5,467 nt of DNA from an uncultured Gammaproteobacteria bacterium (GTDB lineage: Bacteria > Pseudomonadota > Gammaproteobacteria > Pseudomonadales > Azotimanducaceae_A). Made by a program: the position numbers and the translations under genes. Positions 1 through 5,467 of this stretch are shown in pieces. The stretch covers positions 1-5,467 of the forward strand of contig CAJWZG010000189.1 of the NCBI GenBank assembly GCA_913049565.1, written 5' to 3'. Under the pieces are notes generated by a model. The model ran no database searches and was not told where the DNA came from. It was given only the letters and a program-made list of their open reading frames with translations. Every line of letters starts with the position of its first letter. The stretch's first letter is position 1.

Positions 1-1
1 T

Positions 2-904
2 CTTGTGATCCGTCAGCTACCGCGACGGGTTAGCAGCTGGCGTCAGCGCGGCTCGCTGCAGGACTATTTGCAATCTCAAAACTGCGTCGCAATAGCAGAC
101 GTTGATACTCGGCGTCTGACTCGACTGCTACGCGCCAAGGGCGCTCTAGCGGGTTGCATTATAGCCGACGACTCTGCCGCTACATCTCAGGGCGAAGCAA
201 AGGCGCTTGAAGCGGCTCGATTATTTGCTGGATTGGCGGGCATGGATCTTGCGAAAGAGGTAACGGGTGTTCAACGTGGCTGGACGCAAACCAATTGGTT
301 TGTCGAATCCGGTTACGGAGAGGTCGCTGAGACCCAGTTCAAGGTTGTCGCTTACGACTTCGGGGTGAAGCGCAATATATTGCGAATACTCGCGAGCAAG
401 GGCTGCGATTTAACCCTTGTGCCGGCCCAAACCTCTGCACAAGAAGTTCTAGCCATGAATCCTGATGGTATATTTTTGTCGAATGGGCCCGGAGACCCAG
501 AGCCCTGCGGTTACGCTATTGACGCTATTTCCGAGTTTCTGAGCCAAGGCGTGCCGCTGTTTGGCATCTGCCTTGGCCATCAATTGTTGGCTTTGGCTGG
601 TGGTGCGCAAACAGAAAAAATGGCGCACGGGCACCACGGCGCCAACCACCCGGTACAAGACCTTGAAAGCGGTGAGGTTGTTATTACCAGCCAAAATCAC
701 GGATTTGCTGTGGCTGAAAGCAGCCTTCCAGAACACTTGAAGTGCACGCACAAGTCGCTTTTTGATGGCACCGTGCAAGGCATACACCACCTACATAAAC
801 CCGCTTTTGGCTTTCAGGGCCATCCTGAGGCCAGTCCCGGCCCACAAGATTGCGAATATTTGTTCGACCATTTCATCGATTTGATGTCAAAGCATCACGA
901 ATAG
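2..904 (+). CDS. carA: Carbamoyl phosphate synthetase small (glutaminase) subunit, 5'-truncated by the window edge
   Basis: CarA hydrolyses glutamine and passes ammonia through a tunnel to CarB, feeding cytoplasmic synthesis of carbamoyl phosphate for pyrimidines and arginine. The reading frame is open to the left edge. The first visible residues (L-V-I-R-x-L-P) match about residue 80 of the 382-residue E. coli protein, so roughly 80 N-terminal residues lie outside. The GTG at position 5 is an internal valine codon, not a start. Counting that valine as residue 1, the rest of the N-terminal domain (with the [11 protein letters not shown] block at 30-40) is followed from about 113 by a class I glutamine amidotransferase domain. 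This shows LSNGPGDP, the nucleophile Cys189 in FGICLGHQ (TGC at 569-571), and His273 and Glu275 in the [11 protein letters not shown] block, so the triad is complete. It ends TAG 8 nt before carB. The promoter and any pyrimidine or arginine control region are outside the window. Confidence 0.97.
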   Translation, partial: LVIRQLPRRVSSWRQRGSLQDYLQSQNCVAIADVDTRRLTRLLRAKGALAGCIIADDSAATSQGEAKALEAARLFAGLAGMDLAKEVTGVQRGWTQTNWFVESGYGEVAETQFKVVAYDFGVKRNILRILASKGCDLTLVPAQTSAQEVLAMNPDGIFLSNGPGDPEPCGYAIDAISEFLSQGVPLFGICLGHQLLALAGGAQTEKMAHGHHGANHPVQDLESGEVVITSQNHGFAVAESSLPEHLKCTHKSLFDGTVQGIHHLHKPAFGFQGHPEASPGPQDCEYLFDHFIDLMSKHHE

Positions 905-908
905 AGAG
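904..908 (+). promoter_or_regulatory. Probable ribosome binding site of carB
   Basis: A GAGAG run starts on the last base of the carA stop codon and ends 4 nt before the carB ATG at 913. It is a modest, closely spaced Shine-Dalgarno match. Its position on the carA stop suggests carB translation is coupled to carA termination, which would suit production of two subunits in equal amounts. The coupling is inference. Confidence 0.5.
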
Positions 909-912
909 TTAC

Positions 913-3900
913 ATGCCGAAGCGTACAGACATTCAATCGATCTTGATCCTCGGCGCAGGCCCTATCGTTATTGGCCAAGCTTGCGAATTCGATTACTCGG
1001 GCGCGCAAGCATGCAAAGCACTGAAGGACGAGGGTTATCGCGTTGTACTAGTTAACTCCAATCCGGCAACCATTATGACCGATCCGACGATGGCAGACGC
1101 GACCTATGTCGAGCCTGTGGAGTGGAGAACGGTTAGCAAGATTATTGAACGAGAAAGACCAGACGCTTTGTTACCTACTATGGGTGGGCAGACGGCGCTG
1201 AATTGCGCGCTAGACCTGGTCAGTGAAGGGGTGCTGGAAAAATTTGGTGTGCAGATGATTGGCGCAAGTCAGGACGCCATTGATAAAGCAGAAGACCGGG
1301 AGCGGTTCGACAAAGCGATGAAGGCAATCGGCCTAGAAACGCCGCGCTCGGCTATCGCCCATAGCATGGAAGAAGCCATACAAGTGCAGAGCCAGTTGGG
1401 CTTTCCTTGTGTCATAAGACCATCGTTCACGCTGGGTGGCAGCGGCGGCGGGGTCGCCTACAACAAAGAAGAATTCGAAGAAATTTGTAACAGAGGGCTC
1501 GAACTGTCGCCGACTTCCGAGTTGCTGATTGACGAATCATTGCTCGGTTGGAAAGAGTTTGAAATGGAGGTGGTGCGCGACAAAAAAGACAACTGCATCA
1601 TCGTGTGCGCCATTGAGAATGTAGACCCAATGGGGGTTCACACGGGTGACAGTATTACCGTTGCGCCAGCACAAACGCTGACGGACAAGGAATATCAGAT
1701 TTTGCGCAACGCTTCGATCGCGGTGCTTCGAGAGATCGGTGTGGAGACCGGCGGTTCGAACGTACAGTTCGGCATTTGCCCTGAAGATGGCCGAGTAGTG
1801 GTGATTGAGATGAACCCGAGGGTGTCTCGCTCCTCCGCCTTGGCATCCAAGGCAACGGGATTCCCCATTGCGAAGATCGCCGCGAAGCTCGCAGTAGGCT
1901 ATACCCTTGATGAACTGGATAACGACATTACCGGGGGCGTAACGCCTGCCTCGTTTGAGCCAAGTATCGATTACGTAGTAACCAAGATTCCACGGTTTAC
2001 CTTTGAAAAATTCCCACAGGCGGACGCTAGGCTGACCACACAGATGAAATCTGTTGGAGAAGTTATGGCAATTGGCTGTACATTCCAAGAGTCACTGCAA
2101 AAAGCTTTGCGGGGTCTGGAAATAGGCATGGTGGGTTTCGACCCAGTACTCGACTCTAAAGACGCAGAGTGGCGCAGCGTTCTCAAACGTGAACTTGCTA
2201 CGCCAAGCACATTCAGGCTCTGGTATGTGGCAGATGCCTTTCGTGCTGGTTTTTCTTTGGAAGACATTTTTGAACAAACAAAAATTGACCCGTGGTTTCT
2301 TGCAGAGATAGAAGACCTGCTGGTTGAAGAGTCTGCGATCGCACAGCAACGTTGCGCTGATTTTGACGAGCACGGCTGGCGTCATGTGAAACGCAAGGGG
2401 TTCTCCGATGGCCGCTTGGCTCAGTTACTGGACTGCACAGAGTCACAGGTAAGGCAAGCTCGGCAGAAGTTGGGTGTCAAACCCGTATACCGCAGAGTCG
2501 ATACCTGCGCGGCAGAGTTTCCGGCAAATAGCGCCTATATGTATTCCACCTACGAAGAAGAATGTGAGGCAGCACCTTCGGATCGCCAAAAAATTATGGT
2601 GCTCGGTGGTGGACCCAACCGCATTGGCCAAGGTATCGAGTTTGACTATTGCTGCGTTCATGCGGCGCTGGCCATGCGAGAGGATGGCTATGAAACCATC
2701 ATGGTGAATTGCAACCCCGAGACGGTATCGACCGATTACGACACATCAGATCGGCTATATTTCGAGCCTGTTACTCTCGAGGATGTGATGGCCATAGTTG
2801 AAGTTGAACAACCCACTGGCGTGATTGTTCAATTTGGCGGTCAAACACCACTAAAGCTGGCAGATGACCTGGCAAATCTGGGTGTACCGATCATCGGCAC
2901 TAGCCCTGATGCGATTGATCGCGCCGAGGATCGGGAGCGATTCCAAACGCTTGTCGATAAGTTATCCCTCCGACAACCGTCGAACCGGGTGGCTTCTAAT
3001 GCTGAACAGGGAGTTCAACGCGCTGAAGAAATTGGTTACCCGCTCATCGTCAGGCCTTCTTATGTCTTGGGAGGCAGGGCAATGGAATTGGTGTACAACG
3101 AAGATGAGTTGCGTCAGTACATGCAAAGCGCGGTCGACGTATCCAACGACTCACCAGTGCTACTAGATCGATTTCTGGATCAAGCGGTAGAGGTAGACGT
3201 AGACGCTATTTGCGATGGAGAGCAAGTGGTGATCGGTGGCATTATGCAGCACATCGAGCAGGCGGGCGTGCATTCAGGCGATTCGGCTTGTTCACTCCCT
3301 CCATACAACCTGCCTATGGATATTCAGAATCAAATTCGAGAGCAGGTGAAAGCACTAGCGCTGGAGCTAAATGTTATTGGCTTGATGAATGTACAAATGG
3401 CGGTGCAGGGCGAAGAAGTTTTCGTTCTAGAAGTAAACCCTCGAGCCTCGCGCACTGTGCCCTTTGTGTCCAAATGTATCGGGCATTCCTTGGCCAAGCT
3501 GGCCGCCCGCTGCATGGCAGGCAAGACGCTCAAAGAACTGGACTTTACAGAAGAAGTGTTGCCGAAAGCGGTTCACGTGAAAGAGTCAGTTTTTCCGTTT
3601 AATAAATTCATTGGTGTGGACCCTATTTTAGGGCCTGAAATGAAGTCGACTGGCGAAGTAATGGGCGTGGGCGAGTCGTTTGGGGAGGCATTTTCAAAGG
3701 CGTCACTCGGTGCGGGCGAGCGCCTACCTGGTGGAGGACGAGCCTTTTTGAGCGTTAAAGACTCCGATAAAGAGGGCGTTGTCGATGTGGCTAGAAACCT
3801 GATCGATCTCGGCTTCGATTTGGTCGCCACCCGAGGCACAGCTCGCGGGCTGCTCAAGGCGGGTCTTGTGTGTAAGCAGATCGACAAAGTGAACGAAGGG

Positions 3901-4140
3901 CGGCCAGACGTTTCTGATCTGCTGAAAAATGAGCAAATCGATCTGATAATCAACACAACAGAGGGGCGCCAGTCGATCGCAGACTCAGCGGTTATTCGGC
4001 GGTTGGCTTTGCTGAACAAAGTTTGTTACACGACCACGTTAACTGGCGGCGAGGCCTTCTGTATCGCCATCGGCCAGGGTATTGGTGATCAAGTGACTAG
4101 CCTACAACAACTGCATGGAGCGCTGGCGCAAGGGGGATAA
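913..4140 (+). CDS. carB: Carbamoyl phosphate synthetase large subunit, complete
   Basis: CarB makes carbamoyl phosphate from bicarbonate, CarA-derived ammonia and two ATP. The ATG at 913 opens with [17 protein letters not shown], nearly identical to E. coli CarB, and gives 1075 aa against 1073. The frame stays open upstream to an ATG at 850, but that overlaps carA and lacks homology. Two homologous ATP-grasp halves are present. The carboxyphosphate half (about 1-400) has R129, R169, E215, H243, Q285, E299 and N301. An oligomerisation region (about 400-550) follows, the most divergent part. The carbamoyl phosphate half (about 555-935) has R674, R714, E760, H787, Q828, E840 and N842. The C-terminal MGS-like allosteric domain (about 936-1075) keeps the UMP/IMP-site equivalents S947, K953, T973, T976, K992, N1014 and T1016, so nucleotide control is probable. 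Of the ornithine-site positions, E782, D790, E891 and T1041 are kept, but the equivalent of E. coli D1041 is T1040. No frameshift is seen. Confidence 0.99.
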   Translation: MPKRTDIQSILILGAGPIVIGQACEFDYSGAQACKALKDEGYRVVLVNSNPATIMTDPTMADATYVEPVEWRTVSKIIERERPDALLPTMGGQTALNCALDLVSEGVLEKFGVQMIGASQDAIDKAEDRERFDKAMKAIGLETPRSAIAHSMEEAIQVQSQLGFPCVIRPSFTLGGSGGGVAYNKEEFEEICNRGLELSPTSELLIDESLLGWKEFEMEVVRDKKDNCIIVCAIENVDPMGVHTGDSITVAPAQTLTDKEYQILRNASIAVLREIGVETGGSNVQFGICPEDGRVVVIEMNPRVSRSSALASKATGFPIAKIAAKLAVGYTLDELDNDITGGVTPASFEPSIDYVVTKIPRFTFEKFPQADARLTTQMKSVGEVMAIGCTFQESLQKALRGLEIGMVGFDPVLDSKDAEWRSVLKRELATPSTFRLWYVADAFRAGFSLEDIFEQTKIDPWFLAEIEDLLVEESAIAQQRCADFDEHGWRHVKRKGFSDGRLAQLLDCTESQVRQARQKLGVKPVYRRVDTCAAEFPANSAYMYSTYEEECEAAPSDRQKIMVLGGGPNRIGQGIEFDYCCVHAALAMREDGYETIMVNCNPETVSTDYDTSDRLYFEPVTLEDVMAIVEVEQPTGVIVQFGGQTPLKLADDLANLGVPIIGTSPDAIDRAEDRERFQTLVDKLSLRQPSNRVASNAEQGVQRAEEIGYPLIVRPSYVLGGRAMELVYNEDELRQYMQSAVDVSNDSPVLLDRFLDQAVEVDVDAICDGEQVVIGGIMQHIEQAGVHSGDSACSLPPYNLPMDIQNQIREQVKALALELNVIGLMNVQMAVQGEEVFVLEVNPRASRTVPFVSKCIGHSLAKLAARCMAGKTLKELDFTEEVLPKAVHVKESVFPFNKFIGVDPILGPEMKSTGEVMGVGESFGEAFSKASLGAGERLPGGGRAFLSVKDSDKEGVVDVARNLIDLGFDLVATRGTARGLLKAGLVCKQIDKVNEGRPDVSDLLKNEQIDLIINTTEGRQSIADSAVIRRLALLNKVCYTTTLTGGEAFCIAIGQGIGDQVTSLQQLHGALAQGG
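4131..4136 (+). promoter_or_regulatory. Ribosome binding site of greA, inside the end of carB
   Basis: AGGGGG lies in the last codons of carB and ends 8 nt before the ATG at 4145, a good Shine-Dalgarno match and spacing. It decides the greA start. The ATG at 4115 lies upstream of this site inside carB, and the in-frame ATG at 4157 is 20 nt away. Ribosomes finishing carB would cover this site, so coupled translation is likely. Confidence 0.75.
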
Positions 4141-4144
4141 AGCT

Positions 4145-4618
4145 ATGTCTAATCCTATGACGGTTAAGGGTGCGGAAAGCCTTCGAGAAGAAATGGCGCA
4201 TCGCAAAGGCGCGTTGCGGCAAGAGATAACTGAAGCTATAGCCGAAGCTCGCGCGCACGGCGATTTGAAGGAAAACGCCGAGTACCACGCTGCTCGTGAA
4301 CAGCAAAGCTTTAACGAAGGTCGCATCCAAGAGATTGAATCGCGGTTAGCGGATGCACAAATAATCGACGTAAGCAAAATTGCGGCTACTGGCAAGGTGA
4401 TCTTCGGTTCTACCGTGTCGCTAATTGACTGTGATACGGATGAAACCATCCGCTACCATATCGTTGGCGAGGACGAAGCAGACGTGAAGCTCAATAAAAT
4501 ATCGGTGATGTCACCGATTGCTCGGGCACTGATCGGTAAAATGGAAGACGATCTAGTTTCAGTGGTTACGCCAGGCGGTGACCGCGAGTATGAAATATCA
4601 TCAGTCGAATACCTGTAG
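4145..4618 (+). CDS. greA: Transcript cleavage (elongation) factor GreA, complete
   Basis: GreA enters the secondary channel of RNA polymerase and stimulates cleavage of the backtracked RNA 3' end, releasing arrested complexes. The product is 157 aa (E. coli 158). The ATG at 4145 is chosen for its strong Shine-Dalgarno site and because [11 protein letters not shown] aligns with the E. coli MQAIPMTLRGAE start. The N-terminal coiled coil spans about residues 8-75. Its tip carries the [17 protein letters not shown] signature, with the two acidic residues that help hold the catalytic magnesium at D40 and E43 (E. coli D41 and E44). The C-terminal FKBP-like domain (about 80-157) shows [18 protein letters not shown] and TPGG and binds the polymerase rim. 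The gene starts 4 nt after the carB stop, so it is probably the last gene of a carAB-greA transcript. It could also have its own promoter inside carB, but none was identified. The D and E at the tip separate it from inactive Gre-like paralogues. Confidence 0.98.
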   Translation: MSNPMTVKGAESLREEMAHRKGALRQEITEAIAEARAHGDLKENAEYHAAREQQSFNEGRIQEIESRLADAQIIDVSKIAATGKVIFGSTVSLIDCDTDETIRYHIVGEDEADVKLNKISVMSPIARALIGKMEDDLVSVVTPGGDREYEISSVEYL

Positions 4619-4634
4619 CGGCTGGTAAAGACTC

Positions 4635-4671
4635 GGAGACATCTTGGGCTCGCTAAAAGCCCGATGGCTCC
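4635..4671. terminator. Imperfect hairpin between convergent greA and yhbY, possible bidirectional terminator
   Basis: Reading the plus strand, GGAG (4635-4638) pairs with CTCC (4668-4671), CATC (4640-4643) with GATG (4663-4666), and GGGCT (4646-4650) with AGCCC (4658-4662), around a 7-nt loop. One A/G mismatch and a 2-nt TT bulge interrupt the 13 base pairs. It begins 17 nt after the greA stop and contains the yhbY stop in its loop and the last yhbY codons in its right arm. There is no T-run after it on the plus strand and only a TTT shortly after it on the minus strand, so it is not a textbook intrinsic terminator. It could instead protect 3' ends. Confidence 0.4.
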
Positions 4672-4985
4672 AAATATCGCGCTATGTTTGACAGCTTCGG
4701 ATTCGCTTTTGGGTTTCGTCTGTAAAAAACCGCTGTCTTGCCTATTTTTTGCAGCACAACGGCGGAAGTAGCTTCGGCTAAGGTAGTCGTCACTTCGTCT
4801 CGAACAGCTCGATCTGCGCCGAATACTTTTATCTTAATCAGTTCGTGATCTCGTAACGCGCGCTCGGTTTCTTCCAAGATACCCTCGGTCAGGCCCCGTT
4901 CGCTGACCGCGACGACTGGATCTAGGTGATGTGCAATGCCGCGAAGGGATTTCTTTTGCTGGGTATTCAAAGTAGTTGGTCGCAT
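4653..4985 (-). CDS. yhbY: YhbY family CRM-domain RNA-binding protein (ribosome assembly), complete
   Basis: YhbY is a small CRM-domain RNA-binding protein. In E. coli it associates with precursors of the 50S ribosomal subunit, and plant relatives act in group II intron splicing. The 110-aa product opens MRPTTLNTQQKKSLRG and aligns with E. coli YhbY (97 aa) through the single CRM fold at about residues 6-90. Landmarks are the AHHLDPVVAVSERGLTEG block (18-35), HELIKIKV (47-54) and IGKTAVFYR (81-89). It carries about 20 residues after the conserved YR, rich in Lys, Arg and Asn at first and ending LEPSGF. This tail differs from the short basic tail in E. coli. The ATG at 4985 has AGGA seven nt upstream. 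The gene converges on greA and diverges from rlmE, another 50S maturation gene, which agrees with a role in ribosome biogenesis. It has no visible enzyme motif. Confidence 0.95.
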   Translation of the reverse strand: MRPTTLNTQQKKSLRGIAHHLDPVVAVSERGLTEGILEETERALRDHELIKIKVFGADRAVRDEVTTTLAEATSAVVLQKIGKTAVFYRRNPKANPKLSNIARYLEPSGF

Positions 4986-5054
4986 TGGGTTATCCTATAG
5001 GTAGCGGGGCGTAAATTTCCAGCGAACGAATGAACCACTCTATCGGTATCCAGT
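4986..5054. promoter_or_regulatory. Divergent yhbY-rlmE spacer, expected to hold both promoters
   Basis: These 69 bp separate two genes that point away from each other, so promoters for both should lie here or run into the neighbouring gene. No convincing -35/-10 pair was found. TAAATT at 5012-5017 is a weak -10 candidate for rlmE without a good -35. The 8-bp palindrome CCTATAGG at 4994-5001 contains a -10-like TATAGG on the minus strand, but it overlaps the yhbY ribosome binding site, so it is unlikely to be that promoter. The call rests on gene orientation, not on recognised boxes. Confidence 0.45.
4993..4996 (-). promoter_or_regulatory. Ribosome binding site of yhbY
   Basis: On the minus strand AGGA stands 7 nt before the ATG whose first base is 4985. 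This is a standard Shine-Dalgarno spacing and supports that start for YhbY. Confidence 0.6.
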
Positions 5055-5467
5055 ATGCCAAAGCACAGTAAATCCAGTGACCGTTGGTTGCAAAGACAAC
5101 GAAAAGACTACTTTGTGCGGCAAGCCCAAGGTGGCGGGCAGATTTCCCGAGCGCATTTTAAGCTGGAGCAGATTGATCAGCGCTATCGTCTTATTAAGCC
5201 TGGTCAGCGCGTATTGGAGCTTGGTGCTGCGCCAGGGGGCTGGACCCATTATTTGGAAAGTAAACTCAATGGCGGTGTTCTGATCGCCGTTGATCCACTG
5301 CCGATTACTAGTGGCCAATATACCCATGTTATCGAGGGCTTAGCGGGAGAGGATTCGGTAGGCGCTGAAATTTCGGCAATCTTGGACGGCGAGCAGCTAG
5401 ACCTTGTTTTATCTGATATGGCCCCCAACATTTCAGGCATACGAACGGTTGATCAAGCACGGGCAAT
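5055..5467 (+). CDS. rlmE: 23S rRNA (uridine-2552-2'-O)-methyltransferase RlmE (FtsJ/RrmJ), 3'-truncated by the window edge
   Basis: RlmE transfers methyl from S-adenosylmethionine to the 2'-O of U2552 in the 23S rRNA A-loop, a late step in 50S maturation. The first 137 codons of about 209 are present and run off the right edge. Evidence is the SSDRWLQRQRKDYFVRQAQ N-terminus, SRAHFKLEQI with catalytic Lys36 (E. coli K38), the SAM-binding LELGAAPGGW at 54-63, Asp80 (usual SAM ribose contact), and VLSDMAPNISG with catalytic Asp121 (E. coli D124). The remaining tetrad members (E. coli K164 and E199) lie outside. The usual QGDF stretch, whose Asp contacts the adenine, reads EGLA at 94-97 without an insertion or deletion. 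The ATG at 5055 is the only ATG after the in-frame TGA at 5031, but it has no clear Shine-Dalgarno site. Short overlapping frames here on both strands are shadows. Confidence 0.96.
   Translation, partial: MPKHSKSSDRWLQRQRKDYFVRQAQGGGQISRAHFKLEQIDQRYRLIKPGQRVLELGAAPGGWTHYLESKLNGGVLIAVDPLPITSGQYTHVIEGLAGEDSVGAEISAILDGEQLDLVLSDMAPNISGIRTVDQARA

Noticed and set aside
5..7. GTG as a start codon giving a 299-residue CarA
   Set aside because: The codon before it (CTT, Leu) continues the conserved L-V-I-R-x-L-P block, and the protein would lack about 80 conserved N-terminal residues. The gene is cut by the window edge.
850..912. Upstream ATG extending CarB by 21 residues
   Set aside because: The extension overlaps the end of carA in another frame and has no likeness to CarB. 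The ATG at 913 begins the conserved MPKRTDI.
1537..2088. 183-codon open frame antisense to carB
   Set aside because: It lies opposite highly conserved CarB coding sequence, its product resembles no known family, and no ribosome binding site was seen. The same applies to the other antisense frames in carA, carB and greA.
1288..2950. Similar DNA stretches around 1290-1310 and 2925-2945 as a possible recent repeat
   Set aside because: They encode the equivalent AEDRERF motif in the two ancient homologous halves of CarB and have diverged at third positions, so this is the known internal duplication of the protein.
3210..3602. 130-codon plus-strand frame inside carB
   Set aside because: It is a shifted reading of the second ATP-grasp half of CarB, with no recognisable domain.
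5082..5101. Small inverted repeat CGTTG/CAACG early in rlmE
   Set aside because: A 5-bp stem with a 10-nt loop inside conserved codons is expected by chance, and nothing links it to regulation.
5040..5327. 95-codon minus-strand frame over the rlmE start
   Set aside because: It overlaps the conserved RlmE N-terminus and the divergent spacer, and its product has no recognisable features.

Overview
This window looks like ordinary, conserved chromosome from a gammaproteobacterium. GC content is a little over half by eye. Proteins resemble the Escherichia coli and Pseudomonas orthologues closely, from memory. The gene order carA-carB-greA on the plus strand, then yhbY on the minus strand, then rlmE (ftsJ/rrmJ) on the plus strand is the classic gammaproteobacterial arrangement, in which ftsH usually follows rlmE. 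Genus cannot be fixed from the sequence. P. aeruginosa carries an extra gene between carA and carB; here there is none.

Layout. Positions 2-904 hold the 3' part of carA, the glutaminase subunit of carbamoyl phosphate synthetase, missing roughly the first 80 residues. Positions 913-4140 hold complete carB, the large synthetase subunit (1075 aa). Positions 4145-4618 hold complete greA, a transcript-cleavage factor (157 aa). Gaps of 8 and 4 nt separate these three, so they look like one transcript with coupled translation. Positions 4619-4652 are a short convergent gap containing part of an imperfect hairpin. Positions 4653-4985 hold complete yhbY on the minus strand (110 aa, CRM-domain RNA-binding protein). 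Positions 4986-5054 are a 69-bp divergent spacer. Positions 5055-5467 hold the first 137 codons of rlmE, the 23S rRNA 2'-O-methyltransferase, cut off by the window end.

Function. CarA and CarB make carbamoyl phosphate for pyrimidine and arginine synthesis. GreA rescues backtracked RNA polymerase. YhbY and RlmE both act on the large ribosomal subunit. All catalytic residues that can be checked are intact, and there are no frameshifts, mobile elements, CRISPR arrays, tRNAs or signs of transfer. No new system was found. The second-look items are modest: a 13-bp interrupted hairpin across the yhbY stop, an atypical SAM-binding stretch in RlmE, one changed residue at the allosteric ornithine site of CarB, a C-terminally extended YhbY, and an rlmE start without a clear ribosome binding site.
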